Positions 14,949 to 23,088 are shown, numbered from the stretch's first letter. The stretch: 37,947 nucleotides of DNA from Bacilli bacterium (GCA_017457045.1 JAFTIF010000008.1:1-37947), one strand, 5' to 3'. Program-made: numbers and translations. The notes: generated by a model not told the origin, from the sequence alone.

Positions 14949-15024
14949 GGCGCGGTAGCTCAGTTGGTAGAGCACGGCACTGAAAATGCCGGTGTCGGTG
15001 GTTCAATCCCACCCCGCGCCACCA
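14949..15024 (+). tRNA. tRNA-Phe(GAA)
   Basis: Acceptor GGCGCGG/CCGCGCC, anticodon loop CTGAAAA, encoded CCA. Confidence 0.96.
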
Positions 15025-15160
15025 TAGTGTATATAATAGTTTTAATTTATAGAAATGCTCTCGCCCAGCAGAAAGGGCGCTACTTCCTTTCCCCAGTGCA
15101 GGTAATGTGGTGTAAGCAAAAGCATAGCACTGTCAATTATATATTTGGGTAGGAATGAAA
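15025..15160 (+). ncRNA. Short structured segment after tRNA-Phe
   Basis: CGCCC/GGGCG hairpin near 15063-15078 and AGTGC/GCACT enclosing about 27 nt near 15095-15133. No gene. May be the 3' part of the tRNA-Phe transcript. Confidence 0.35.
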
Positions 15161-15204
15161 AAATTTGATATTAAACTTTTTAAATGAATATAATAACACA
15201 ACAA

Positions 15205-15233
15205 TTGATTTTTATAAAAAAATATTATATAAT
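15205..15233 (+). promoter_or_regulatory. Promoter for gene at 15264
   Basis: TTGATT, 17-nt A tract, TATAAT. Confidence 0.82.
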
Positions 15234-15263
15234 ATTTATATAAAGAAAAAGGAAGGTGTTAAA

Positions 15264-15560
15264 ATGTATTTCGTAACAACACTTAGAGTTTTAAATAAAG
15301 TAATTGATGATTGCCGCACAGTAGGATATTACAAATCTTATGGAGATGCTTACGAGGCTATTGTAAAAAATAAATGTGATATATTTGAAGATGGTTTTTA
15401 CAACTATGCAGTAATTACATTTATTGAAGAAGGATTATATGCTAATAGTGCAGAGCAACAATGGTTTAAATTAACTCATACTAATGAAGTATTTGCTATT
15501 GCTGAATATCATAAAAGACCTGATGCAATAGGAGATTATAGACCATATATAATTGGATAA
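15264..15560 (+). CDS. Hypothetical protein, 98 residues
   Basis: The start is ATG 15264 with GGAAGGTG upstream and the promoter ahead of it; longer in-frame starts lie upstream of the promoter. FVTTLRVLNKVIDDCRTVGYYKSYGDAYEAIVKN and AVITFIEEGLYA suggest an alpha/beta domain; this pattern is known in many phage proteins of unknown role. Confidence 0.68.
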   Translation: MYFVTTLRVLNKVIDDCRTVGYYKSYGDAYEAIVKNKCDIFEDGFYNYAVITFIEEGLYANSAEQQWFKLTHTNEVFAIAEYHKRPDAIGDYRPYIIG

Positions 15561-15570
15561 AAAACAAAAT

Positions 15571-15599
15571 TTGACTTTTTTAAAAATTTTTGTTATAAT
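15571..15599 (+). promoter_or_regulatory. Promoter for the large ncRNA
   Basis: TTGACT, 17-nt T/A tract, TATAAT. It precedes 870 nt with no gene. Confidence 0.85.
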
Positions 15600-15605
15600 A
15601 TATAT

Positions 15606-16480
15606 AGAAAGTTTATGAAACTTTTAAAATAAGTGTGGGCTGTCTCACGCACGCCAAGTTATAGTTTAGATGGCAAATAGAACAGACCGATTTGTAGGTT
15701 GGGGCGTAAGTAACCTACCCGCCGCGTTGGTGGACAGAGAACGATGGTCGCTTAATTGTTGCTTAACCAAAAACTGAAGGAACAATCAAAACTATATTAA
15801 AATGAATTACTATCCCCTCGGTAAGTCCTCGTGACAAGTCCGTGAAAGCTCAGTAGGACCACCAGACTGGCCAGCTGACCCCGCCTGAAATTGTGAGCTT
15901 CGGCTCCTAAAGTAAGTGTGCCCTTCGGGGAGGATGAGAAAGGGACCGTTTTGATAATTAAGGTTCATAGGGCAAGGGACTATGATTAAATACGCTCGAA
16001 TACCTTTTAAGGTATGCATTGGTAGCCAAAATGTATAAATTTAACACAGGACGTTGTTTTAGATGCAATCGCGCAGAGTTTTAATTTCCTAACAATGAGG
16101 TAGACACCACACTTGCAATATAATAAGCAGTGAAAAAGAAAAAGGTCAAAAAACTATAATGGACATACAGAGACTGTGGCTCTGTCTTAACAGCAGGAGG
16201 TTTCCTCAATCTAGAGGTAAGGCAATCCGTAACGCACATGGTTGCAAAAAAGCCCAAGTGGAGAAGCTGGCTCCACATATATAAGTAACCTAACAATAGA
16301 CCCTGTTAATAGCGGCAGATGGTGTATAGAGAGCAGATTAAGAGTCAGTTCTCAGGAAGGAAAAATGGCTGCCGCCGATAGTTACTTATTTTTCTTTTGT
16401 TAAGATAGCTTAATAGATTGAGCAATTAACTAAAATTTGGTGGCGGAGTAGAATTGAACCTCCGCCACATTTATTTTTAT
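15606..16480 (+). ncRNA. Large (about 870 nt) structured RNA with its own promoter and terminator
   Basis: No protein gene fits. Visible helices include a hairpin right at the 5' end (AAAGTTT/AAACTTT), CATAG/CTATG near 15966, ACAGAG/CTCTGT at 16167/16180, TGGAG/CTCCA near 16259, and a nested 3' domain in which AAGTAAC (16283-16289) pairs with GTTACTT (16381-16387) around GCGGCAG (16312-16318) paired with CTGCCGC (16369-16375). It ends in a 9-bp terminator. Size and phage/tRNA context resemble GOLLD or ROOL RNAs, but I cannot confirm the family by eye. Confidence 0.72.
16440..16480 (+). terminator. Strong rho-independent terminator
   Basis: GTGGCGGAG pairs with CTCCGCCAC (9 bp) over an 11-nt loop, then ATTTATTTTTAT. 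A second A/T-rich inverted repeat (AAATCAAAAT/ATTTTGATTT) with a T run follows near 16488-16515. Confidence 0.9.
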
Positions 16481-16593
16481 ATTAACTAAAATCAAAATTA
16501 TATTTTGATTTTTTATATTGGGTAAAAAAAGATAATATAAAAAGGATATTTTTTATTTTATAAAGAGAATAAAAAAGATAAGGAGGTTTTAAT

Positions 16594-16965
16594 ATGAGAT
16601 TAGATTCTATTATAGATGAAAATTTAACTATACATATAAACCGTGGAGATCAATTAGAATTAACTTTAATTGATAATGAAAACCCTTTTATAGCAGGGGA
16701 TAAATTTAAGTTTTCTATTATGAAAGCAAATGATAGTACGACAGTATTATTACAAAAAGAATATGTTGTAGAAAATAATACAAATTCTTTTGATATTATT
16801 GTTCCTTCTGAAGAAATGCGTTTAGGGGACCCTATTAAAACAGGAACAAAAACATACTGGTATGAAATAGAACACAATGGAATTTATACTGTTATTGGGT
16901 ACGATCAACAAGGGCCTAAACAATTAATTATGTATCCTGAGGCTGCTTCAAAGGAGGATAATTAA
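16594..16965 (+). CDS. Baseplate/tail fibre upper-domain-like protein
   Basis: 123 residues. NRGDQLELTLIDNENPFIAGDKFKFSIMK is the start typical of BppU-like N-terminal domains of phage baseplate proteins; the rest is beta-rich. First gene of a plus-strand tail module that runs to 19840. Strong AGGAGG site; no standard promoter is visible ahead of it. Confidence 0.7.
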   Translation: MRLDSIIDENLTIHINRGDQLELTLIDNENPFIAGDKFKFSIMKANDSTTVLLQKEYVVENNTNSFDIIVPSEEMRLGDPIKTGTKTYWYEIEHNGIYTVIGYDQQGPKQLIMYPEAASKEDN

Positions 16966-17252
16966 TGCAAGTTATATTAGGACCAAGAGTGATAGATATC
17001 AATACCAATCACAATAATTCCATATCAGTTATTTCACAAAAAGAGAAAACAGTAGATTTAACAGGAAAAACAAATACCGTAAATTTATCTGTAACAACTC
17101 ATCCTGGTGGTGAAGGAACTCGTGATTATGAGTTGCTATATAACAAGCCACAAATTAATGGAATAGAATTGGTGAAAAATAAAACTTTTGAAAGTTTGGG
17201 TTTAAATGAAATCACAAACACAGAATTAAACGAAATGTTTAAGGATTTATAG
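16965..17252 (+). CDS. Small tail-module protein, 95 residues
   Basis: Overlaps the previous stop by one base (TAATG), so translation is coupled; AAGGAGG precedes it. Contains YELLYNKPQINGIELVKNKTFESLGL, a phrase common in phage tail proteins (Lxx..KPxINGxxLxGNKT..LG). Structural role inferred. Confidence 0.7.
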   Translation: MQVILGPRVIDINTNHNNSISVISQKEKTVDLTGKTNTVNLSVTTHPGGEGTRDYELLYNKPQINGIELVKNKTFESLGLNEITNTELNEMFKDL

Positions 17253-17266
17253 AGGAGGAATAATTA

Positions 17267-17926
17267 ATGAAATATTTAAGTTATGAAGGCTTAGCTCATT
17301 TAAAACTATTAATTAAAAACGCTTTAGATGGAAAAGTAAGCAAAGAAAATGGAAAAGGTTTATCTACAAATGATTTAACAAATGAATTAGTTACAAAAAT
17401 CAATGACACTGCAACAACAGTAGAAGGACTAGTAGTTTCTGGCGGACAAGCAAATGTAATTGAAAAGGTAAAAGTAAATAATACTTTATTAGAAGTAACT
17501 GATAAAACTGTTAATATTGAAGTTCCAACAGATAACAATCAATTAACAAATGGAGCTGGTTATATTACAGGTATTAATACAACAGATGTAACTACTGCAT
17601 TAGGTTTTGTTCCATATAATGCAACAAATCCAAATGGATATCAAACTGCCGCAGATGTTTCATCAGCAATTTCTGGGGCTATTGATGGTATTACAGGAAT
17701 TGAATATACAGTTGTAGATGCATTGCCAGATACAGGTGAATCTGGTGTTATATATTTATTATCAAATAGTGGAGAAAACACAAACAGTTATGATGAATAT
17801 ATCTATGTAAACGATAAGTTTGAAAAAATAGGTACTACAGATATAGATTTAAGCAATTATGTTCAAGAAGAAGATTTAGTAGCAATAACAAATACTGAAA
17901 TAGATACAATTTGGGCAAATAATTAG
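17267..17926 (+). CDS. Tail fibre protein
   Basis: 219 residues. MKYLSYEGLAHLKLLIKNAL is a typical fibre anchor; NQLTNGAGYITG and TALGFVPYNATNPNGYQ are classic phage fibre repeats; then a domain with GVIYLLSN...YDEYIYVNDKFEKIGTTDIDLSNY, common in gut phage fibres. AGAGGAGG site. Confidence 0.82.
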   Translation: MKYLSYEGLAHLKLLIKNALDGKVSKENGKGLSTNDLTNELVTKINDTATTVEGLVVSGGQANVIEKVKVNNTLLEVTDKTVNIEVPTDNNQLTNGAGYITGINTTDVTTALGFVPYNATNPNGYQTAADVSSAISGAIDGITGIEYTVVDALPDTGESGVIYLLSNSGENTNSYDEYIYVNDKFEKIGTTDIDLSNYVQEEDLVAITNTEIDTIWANN

Positions 17927-17941
17927 TAAGGTGGTGCTTCT

Positions 17942-18670
17942 ATGCAATATTTAGATAGAAAAGGGTTAGAATATTACACTACCAAAATAATAAACAAAAT
18001 CTCAGATACTATAAATAATAAGCAAGAAACAGATCCTACTGTCCCTACACATGTAAAAAATATTTCTAGCGAAGATATTGAAAATTGGAATAATAAAAGC
18101 ACTTTTAATGGTGATTATAATAACTTAACTAACAAACCAGAATTATTTAGCGGTTCTTATAATGATTTATCTGATACTCCTGAAATTCCGGATATTAGTG
18201 GCTTAGAAACTAAAGTAGACGCAAATACTAAATTAGAAGATGCTAAAAAATATACTGATACTAAGATTGGAGATTTGATTGGCTCTGCCCCAGAGACCTT
18301 AGATACCATTTATGAGGTGGCTGCCGCAGTTCAAGCAAATGATACTATAGTAGATGCTCTTAATGAAGCGATTGGGAAAAAAGCAAATGAAGAAGATTTA
18401 GCAAACGTTGCCACAAGTGGAGATTATAATGATTTAAATAATCTTCCTACAATCCCTACAGTGCCTTCTAAAGTTAGTGCTTTTGAAAATGACAAGGGAT
18501 ATTTAACTGAATATACTGAAACAGACCCTACTGTACCAAGTCATGTAAAAAATATAACTGCAAATGAAATAACTAAATGGAATACAATGAGAAATATATA
18601 TGCGTCAACATCTGCACCTACTGCTAGTGATGGTATTGATGGAGATATATGAATTGTATATGAGGAATAA
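17942..18670 (+). CDS. Tail fibre protein ending GDIWIVYEE via TGA
   Basis: 242 residues. Starts MQYLDRKGLEYYTTKI, then GDYNNLTNKPE, SYNDLSDTPEIPDISG and ETDPTVPSHVKNI repeats, usual in fibre shafts; LIGSAPETLDTIYEVAAAV is a known fibre motif. TGA at 18650 sits in GDI-TGA-IVYEE; many phage proteins end GDIWI.YE, so Trp is expected there. TAA follows at 18668. This is strong local evidence for recoding. Confidence 0.85.
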
Positions 18671-18673
18671 AAT

Positions 18674-19840
18674 ATGGCAAATTTAACATTAATAAATTTA
18701 ATTCCAAATCCTTATATGGATAGCGGATGGAGCCTAGCTTTAGGAAAAGAACCTACTAAAGTCGGAACGGATGCAACCCCTGGAGGTTTTGGAGGTGGAA
18801 AGCCGCTTTATTTAGCTCAATCTTCAAATTCTAAAGAAATAACCTGTTCAACAACAGGAACAATTCATTTATATCCATCTCATATTTATTATACTCGTGT
18901 ATATGCTTTTCAAGAAACTCTTTCAAAAAACACTTCAATGGGATTTTATTGACCTATTGCAGAGCCTTATTTTGAAGAAAAAATTCCCATGAAAGCAATT
19001 AATTTTTGACAAATGTATAGTGCAATTAATGATAGAGTAGAGTTTACAGAAGGTGATTACGCTTATAGAGTTGACTTTAATAGAGAGCTAGATGGCGGAG
19101 ATGTAGGAGTATGTTGAATTTCTTGTCCTATGTTAATTGATTTAACAGCATGCTTTGGAGAGGGTAAAGAACCAACTCAAGAATGATGTGATAAACATAT
19201 TCCATTTTTTAAAGGAACAAAAGTTTTTGACACAATATGGTGAAAAATGAAAGATATCACTCCTGTTATGACAAGCAACACAACTCCTAGTGGATATGTA
19301 GCAAGTGCATCAAGTGAAGTGACTGAACCAAGAGCTGCATGATGTGCTTTTAATAGTTTATCTTCTCCAGATGAAGAAAGAGATGTATGACATGGAGCTG
19401 ATGAAGACACTTCTTGATTACAATTAAAATTTCCTGAAAAACACAAAGTTAAATATATATCTATTAAAAATGCAGGACAAACAAGACATAAAGGTGTTGA
19501 AAAATGTACTCTTTTAGGCAGTAATGATGGTACTAATTTCACTAAAATTGCGGATTTAACCAATCCTATTGAAGAAGGAATTACTACTATTTATAAAGTA
19601 AGTAGCCCCGCATACTATCAATATTATAGATTAAATATTAATAGTGTAGGATATATTATTTCAACATCAGGGGCAACCTATGCAATTATAGATGAATTAA
19701 GATTTTATGAAGCTAAATTTGAGAATTATACAAAAGTAAATGGCGTTTGGAAACCTTTTTACGAAGCAATGATTAAAGAAAATGGAGTATGAAAAAATAT
19801 TTCAGGTATAAAAATTAAATCAAATACATCTTGAAAATAA
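18674..19840 (+). CDS. Receptor-binding tail protein with F5/8 type C-like domain, ten in-frame TGA
   Basis: 388 residues with ten TGA and about three TGG codons for Trp. Reading TGA as stop would cut it after 92 residues, while the frame stays open and sensible to TAA at 19838. Residues about 195-355 look like a discoidin (F5/8 type C) carbohydrate-binding domain: ASSEVTEPRAAWCAFN, TSWLQLKFPEKHKVKYISI, LLGSNDGTNFTKIADL, YYQYYRLNI, AIIDELRFYE. It probably binds the host surface. Last gene of the module. Confidence 0.87.
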
Positions 19841-19841
19841 T

Positions 19842-19870
19842 TTGATATTTTTAAAAATTTTTGTTATAAT
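19842..19870 (+). promoter_or_regulatory. Promoter after tail module
   Basis: TTGATA, 17-nt T/A tract, TATAAT, two bases after the stop. About 70 nt downstream, up to the next promoter, hold no gene or clear structure. Confidence 0.78.
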
Positions 19871-19946
19871 ATATATATATAACATCAATAAGAAAGAAAA
19901 GTTAAAAATAAGTTCTTTTGTAATAATCATAGAATTAAAAAATACT

Positions 19947-19975
19947 TTGACTTTTTTAAAAAATTTTGATATAAT
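19947..19975 (+). promoter_or_regulatory. Promoter for tRNA-Thr/Ala unit
   Basis: TTGACT, 17-nt T/A tract, TATAAT. Confidence 0.82.
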
Positions 19976-19981
19976 ATATAT

Positions 19982-20139
19982 ATAAATAGAGAGTTATTAT
20001 AGAAATTATTGTTTCTATGGTAGCACGGTCAGTACCGAGTGCAGAAAGCTGCCTTATCAAAACAGGGGTTACGGTTTAATTTATTGCTTATTGACCTAGT
20101 GTCAAAGAAGCGGCGGATACGCAGAATGCGTATTCATAT
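19982..20139 (+). ncRNA. Structured leader ahead of tRNA-Thr
   Basis: Non-coding, with GAAATTATTGTTTC hairpin near its 5' end, CGGT/ACCG near 20027-20037, and GGATACGCAGAATGCGTATTC hairpin at 20113-20133 type pairing (ATACGC/GCGTAT). Probably part of the tRNA transcript. Confidence 0.4.
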
Positions 20140-20215
20140 GCCGAGATAGCTCAATCGGTAGAGCAATTGATTTGTAATCAATAGGTTGCGGGTTCGATTC
20201 CTGCTCTCGGCACCA
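20140..20215 (+). tRNA. tRNA-Thr(TGT)
   Basis: Acceptor GCCGAGA/TCTCGGC, anticodon loop TTTGTAA, encoded CCA. Confidence 0.95.
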
Positions 20216-20218
20216 TTT

Positions 20219-20294
20219 GGGGCATTAGCTCAGCTGGGAGAGCGCCACGTTTGCACCGTGGAGGTCGGCGGTTCGATCCCGCTATGTTCCACCA
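20219..20294 (+). tRNA. tRNA-Ala(TGC)
   Basis: Acceptor GGGGCAT/ATGTTCC with two G-U pairs, anticodon loop TTTGCAC, encoded CCA. Confidence 0.94.
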
Positions 20295-20306
20295 TTTGTT
20301 TGTAAT

Positions 20307-20335
20307 TTGATTATATTTAAAAAATATAATATAAT
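20307..20335 (+). promoter_or_regulatory. Promoter for tRNA-Gly/Glu unit
   Basis: TTGATT, 17 nt, TATAAT. An 8-bp hairpin GTTGGTGG/CCGCCAAC with a TTT loop follows at 20371-20389, just ahead of tRNA-Gly. Confidence 0.8.
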
Positions 20336-20394
20336 ATATATGTAAATAAAAAACCATAATAAAATTCTTTGTTGGTGGTTTCCGCCAACATCCT

Positions 20395-20468
20395 GCGGGT
20401 GTAGTTTAATGGTAGAACTTCAGCCTTCCAAGCTGACCACGTGGGTTCGATTCCCATCACCCGCTCCA
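20395..20468 (+). tRNA. tRNA-Gly(TCC)
   Basis: Acceptor GCGGGTG/CACCCGC, discriminator T, anticodon loop CTTCCAA, encoded CCA. Confidence 0.95.
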
Positions 20469-20484
20469 TAATGTTTATTCAAAT

Positions 20485-20556
20485 AAGGGGCTAACAGCAA
20501 GTTAAAAATCACAAGAACTGCAATTTTTTGAACGATTTTATGCCCCTTGTTTTTCT
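20485..20556 (+). ncRNA. Terminator-like hairpin with large loop and AACTGCAA motif
   Basis: AAGGGGC (20485-20491) pairs with GCCCCTT (20543-20549), followed by GTTTTTC. The 51-nt loop holds AACTGCAA at 20516-20523. It lies between two tRNAs. A like design occurs at 24462-24522 and 25288-25462. Confidence 0.5.
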
Positions 20557-20562
20557 TAAATG

Positions 20563-20638
20563 GCGGGTTGGTGAAGTGGTCAACACATATGCCTTTCACG
20601 CATACATTCACGGGTTCAAATCCCGTACCCGTCACCAA
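20563..20638 (+). tRNA. tRNA-Glu(TTC)
   Basis: Acceptor GGCGGGT/ACCCGTC, anticodon loop CTTTCAC, encoded CCA. Confidence 0.94.
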
Positions 20639-20657
20639 TATTTTTATTAATAATAGA

Positions 20658-20754
20658 GATATGGCAATCAGCACCAATGAGTATAATTAAAAGTTTTAGT
20701 TTGTTATTTATTTGTTTATTTTGTGTTTGACTTATTGATGCTGATTGGCATATC
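20658..20754 (+). repeat. Long hairpin with 24-nt arms
   Basis: Left arm 20658-20681 and right arm 20731-20754 pair over 22 of 24 positions (one G-G and one C-A mismatch, one G-U), with a 49-nt U-rich loop. Much longer than a terminator and not followed by a T run; may be an RNase III type processing signal. Confidence 0.7.
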
Positions 20755-20995
20755 CCTACTTGAAAACACGCGGCGAGCGAAGCGTCATTATATAAAAAAG
20801 CAATGATACCGCGACGGGAGTAATATGTTTCTGGCGAATGGAGTTATAACAGTGTAAAGAACTCAGGGATGAGAGATGTGCCCAAAAACTGTTATTAAGA
20901 TTTGAGTAAGTGCCAAATAGTTTAGGAGGTAACGAACAAACCTCTGGATATTTAATTCATTTTCACATAAAAGAAAATTGACAGCACTTTATTAT
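20755..20995 (+). ncRNA. Non-coding segment ahead of tRNA-Asp
   Basis: No gene; GC-richer start (ACGCGGCGAGCGAAGCGTC). Some local stems such as ACTG/CAGT and GTTATAACAGTG with CACTGTTATAAC-like partner ACTGTTATTA. Probably spacer or small RNA in the tRNA transcript. Confidence 0.35.
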
Positions 20996-21071
20996 GGTGC
21001 CTTAGTGTAGTGGTTATCACGCCTGCCTGTCACGCAGGAGATCACGGGTTCAAATCCCGTAGGCACCGCCA
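20996..21071 (+). tRNA. tRNA-Asp(GTC)
   Basis: Acceptor GGTGCCT/AGGCACC, discriminator G, anticodon loop CTGTCAC, encoded CCA. Confidence 0.95.
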
Positions 21072-21079
21072 TTTTTTAT

Positions 21080-21153
21080 AGGGGTATAATATAATGGTAG
21101 TATGACGGTCTCCAAAACCGTTCGTCTAGGTTCGAATCCTAGTGCCCCTGCCA
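21080..21153 (+). tRNA. tRNA-Trp(CCA)
   Basis: Acceptor AGGGGTA/TGCCCCT, discriminator G, anticodon arm ACGGT, loop CTCCAAA, ACCGT (anticodon 21112-21114), variable region of 4 nt, encoded CCA. Reads UGG only; it is the ordinary partner of the UCA tRNA at 14393. Confidence 0.94.
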
Positions 21154-21183
21154 TTTGATTTTTATGGGATAAAAACCCTTTAA

Positions 21184-21212
21184 TTGATTTTTATAAAAAA
21201 TAATGATATAAT
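21184..21212 (+). promoter_or_regulatory. Promoter for gene at 21245
   Basis: TTGATT, 17-nt A tract, TATAAT. Confidence 0.8.
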
Positions 21213-21244
21213 TATATTGTAAATAAATGAAGGGAGTGTAAAAA

Positions 21245-21541
21245 ATGAAAACTTTAATGGATAAAAAAGTTAATAGAGCAGTCAAAAACTTAAATAGAAG
21301 TTTAAGACAAGATGTTTTTGGAACTCGCTTTGAATTAAGACAATATAGAAAATCAAGAGGACATGATGGTGTTGAATATTACCTATATCAAATGATAGAT
21401 AATGAACAACCTGAAAGAAATGAGTTAGTTAGAGGTTGGGAAACTGGTTATGCTATCTTGAATTTTAGTCCATTATGGATAGCAATGAACGAATTTATTA
21501 TTACTTCTGACTTTTGGGCTAAATATAGAAAAGGCGAATAG
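21245..21541 (+). CDS. Hypothetical protein, 98 residues
   Basis: AAGGGAG site. Basic N-terminus (KKVNRAVKNLNRSLRQD), then FELRQYRKSRGHDGVEYYLYQM and GWETGYAILNFSPLWIAMNEFIITSDFWAKY. The pattern, with R..R(Q)...YYLYE..D and two Trp near the end, recurs in phage small proteins. All Trp codons are TGG. Function unknown. Confidence 0.68.
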   Translation: MKTLMDKKVNRAVKNLNRSLRQDVFGTRFELRQYRKSRGHDGVEYYLYQMIDNEQPERNELVRGWETGYAILNFSPLWIAMNEFIITSDFWAKYRKGE

Positions 21542-21550
21542 TTTAATTCG

Positions 21551-21849
21551 CTAAATGTAGATAATAATAGATAGACCTAGACAATGAGTAATGCCGTTCT
21601 GATGGGCTATTGAAGGTAAAAGCTAACGGTGGTGACTTCGAGGCATTGTAATCCACCTACCCGCGTGTTATCTATATTTAGGGGATTAAAGTATTCCTTA
21701 GGGGAAGCTGTTGGGAGACCCTGAAACCAATCAAAATAGCGAGTCGAATGGGCAATGTCTATACTAGTTATTGGACGCAGCGTAGGTTGCACTAATAGAT
21801 ATTTATCAGTGCGAAGTCATCCTTAATACTAATTATATAGTGTCGCACT
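21551..21849 (+). ncRNA. Structured RNA closed by a 14-bp helix
   Basis: CTAAATGTAGATAA at 21551-21564 pairs along all 14 positions (one G-U) with TTATCTATATTTAG at 21668-21681, enclosing about 100 nt. A second helix, AGTGCGA (21808-21814) with TCGCACT (21843-21849), follows. No gene in this stretch. May be a small RNA or the leader of the gene at 21969. Confidence 0.55.
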
Positions 21850-21968
21850 TTCGTTTAGGTAACGAGGATATGTTCAAAATGGGACACAAAGCATATCTGT
21901 TTCTCTTGCGGTTAGAATTAGTTGTTGCCGCAAGAGTGCTAAACGCATTAAAAAGAGGTGATAATATT

Positions 21969-22379
21969 ATGATATTAAAATTGAATAAATATTTAAAAGA
22001 ATTAGGAATAACAGAGGATTATTGGTTATTTAATAAAGAAAATATAGATGATCCAAGATATGTTCCTGATGAAGACGGTTTTGTTGACGCTGAGCATTTT
22101 AGTTTAGATGCTGCACTAAGTTTATATATTTATTCTCAATTATGTTATTTTCGCGATTATCCTATGCATTGTGGGACTCCAAATGGATTAACGCATGAAA
22201 AATGGGAAGAAATAGTAAATGCAATGATTGAGGCATTTAAGTTAATGATTGTAGAAGAAGAAACAGATAGATGGCTATTAACAAAAAAAGAACAAAAAAT
22301 GTTAAGTAAAAATAAACAAAAAAAGATTAATTATGGCTTAAGATTGTTTATTAAATATTATCATTGTCTATGGTACTAG
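21969..22379 (+). CDS. Hypothetical protein, 136 residues
   Basis: The ATG at 21969 has AGAGGTG upstream; the frame is open further upstream only through structured RNA. LNKYLKELGITEDYWLFNKENIDDPRYVPDEDGFVDAEHFSLD and a HCGTPNGLTHEKWEEIVNAMI stretch: the PxGLTxEEWxxIL pattern is well known in phage proteins of unknown role. The TAG stop shares its G with the first base of tRNA-Met. Confidence 0.7.
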   Translation: MILKLNKYLKELGITEDYWLFNKENIDDPRYVPDEDGFVDAEHFSLDAALSLYIYSQLCYFRDYPMHCGTPNGLTHEKWEEIVNAMIEAFKLMIVEEETDRWLLTKKEQKMLSKNKQKKINYGLRLFIKYYHCLWY

Positions 22380-22455
22380 GCGGAATAGCTCAGTTGGCTA
22401 GAGCATTGGATTCATATCCCAAAGGTCGTAGGTTCGACCCCTACTTCCGCCACCA
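22379..22455 (+). tRNA. tRNA-Met(CAT), elongator type
   Basis: Acceptor GGCGGAA/TTCCGCC, anticodon loop TTCATAT as in Bacillus elongator tRNA-Met, encoded CCA. A lysidine-modified tRNA-Ile2 cannot be fully excluded. Confidence 0.88.
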
Positions 22456-22461
22456 ATATTT

Positions 22462-22538
22462 GCACAATTATATCAGTTGGTTAGATAGCACGTCTGATAC
22501 ACGTGAGGTCCTAGGTTCAAGTCCTAGATTGTGCACCA
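22462..22538 (+). tRNA. tRNA-Ile(GAT)
   Basis: Acceptor GCACAAT/ATTGTGC, anticodon loop CTGATAC, encoded CCA. Confidence 0.93.
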
Positions 22539-22541
22539 TAG

Positions 22542-22632
22542 GCGGAGTTGAGTGAGTTGGCTTAAACTAACGCTTTGCTAAAGCGTCGAACGATTTATCG
22601 TTCCACTAGTTCGAATCTAGTACTCCGCGCCA
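22542..22632 (+). tRNA. tRNA-Ser(GCT)
   Basis: Class II with long variable arm (GAACGATTTATCGTTC), acceptor GCGGAGT/ACTCCGC, discriminator G, anticodon loop TTGCTAA, encoded CCA. Confidence 0.93.
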
Positions 22633-22640
22633 ATAAAAAT

Positions 22641-22731
22641 GCAGAGTTGGTCGAGTTGGCTTAAGGCACCGGTCTTGAAAACCGGCGTACGTGTGAGCGT
22701 ACCCTGGGTTCAAATCCCAGACTCTGCGCCA
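22641..22731 (+). tRNA. tRNA-Ser(TGA)
   Basis: Class II, acceptor GCAGAGT/ACTCTGC, discriminator G, anticodon loop CTTGAAA, variable arm GTACGTGTGAGCGTAC, encoded CCA. Confidence 0.95.
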
Positions 22732-22734
22732 TAT

Positions 22735-22809
22735 GGTGAGATTAGTGTAATGGTAGCACGTAGGTCTGTGGCCCCTGAAGTGAGAGTTCAATCCTCTCAT
22801 CTCACACCA
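22735..22809 (+). tRNA. tRNA-His(GTG)
   Basis: Acceptor GTGAGAT/ATCTCAC with an extra 5' G (22735), anticodon GTG, T arm GAGAG/CTCTC, encoded CCA. Position 73 is A rather than the usual C opposite G-1, and the anticodon stem has a weak top pair. Confidence 0.88.
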
Positions 22810-23000
22810 TTAAAAATAAAAAGTTTTAATATATGTTGGGTCAACCTGCGTTTCCGCAAAGTACTCGTCGACAGGAAAATAGGAAACAAAAGTAAAAGAG
22901 AGCCTCATGAGGTTATGGTTGTAAATCCGCCCGGCGCCATTTATGCCTACGCCCAGTGGATAATATAAAGCGGTGCAACTCCGCAAGTAGAGCGCCTATT
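22810..23000 (+). ncRNA. Non-coding segment between tRNA-His and tRNA-Arg
   Basis: No gene. GGCGC near 22932 can pair with GCGCC near 22993, and GCGG/CCGC forms a hairpin near 22970-22985. Ends of this segment read like a tRNA processing spacer. No family recognised. Confidence 0.35.
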
Positions 23001-23077
23001 GTCTCCTTAGCTCAGTTGGATAGAGCAATGCCCTTCTAAGGCATCGGTCCGGGGTTCGAATCCCTGAGGGGACGCCA
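23001..23077 (+). tRNA. tRNA-Arg(TCT)
   Basis: Acceptor GTCTCCT/AGGGGAC, discriminator G, anticodon loop CTTCTAA, encoded CCA. Confidence 0.95.
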
Positions 23078-23088
23078 TTTAATATAAT

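Noticed and set aside
15990..16030. Hairpin ATACCTTTTAAGGTAT as a tRNA-Lys anticodon-arm decoy
   Set aside because: The loop resembles a Lys anticodon loop, but the pairing is a simple palindrome and nothing else supports the idea.
15810..16296. Minus-strand ORFs of about 70 residues in the large ncRNA
   Set aside because: No ribosome sites, low-quality sequence, and clear RNA promoter, helices and terminator on the plus strand.
15606..16480. RNase P RNA or group I/II intron
   Set aside because: I could not find the conserved RNase P core boxes, a domain V hairpin, or split gene halves on either side.
18653..19840. Frameshifted pseudogene or sequencing errors in the tail protein
   Set aside because: The frame is intact over 388 codons; only TGA interrupts it, and each fits Trp. 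Random errors would give TAA/TAG and frame changes as well.
20420..22968. Several 60-110 residue ORFs over tRNA-Gly, Glu, Met, Ile, Ser and His
   Set aside because: They overlap intact tRNAs and have no start signals.
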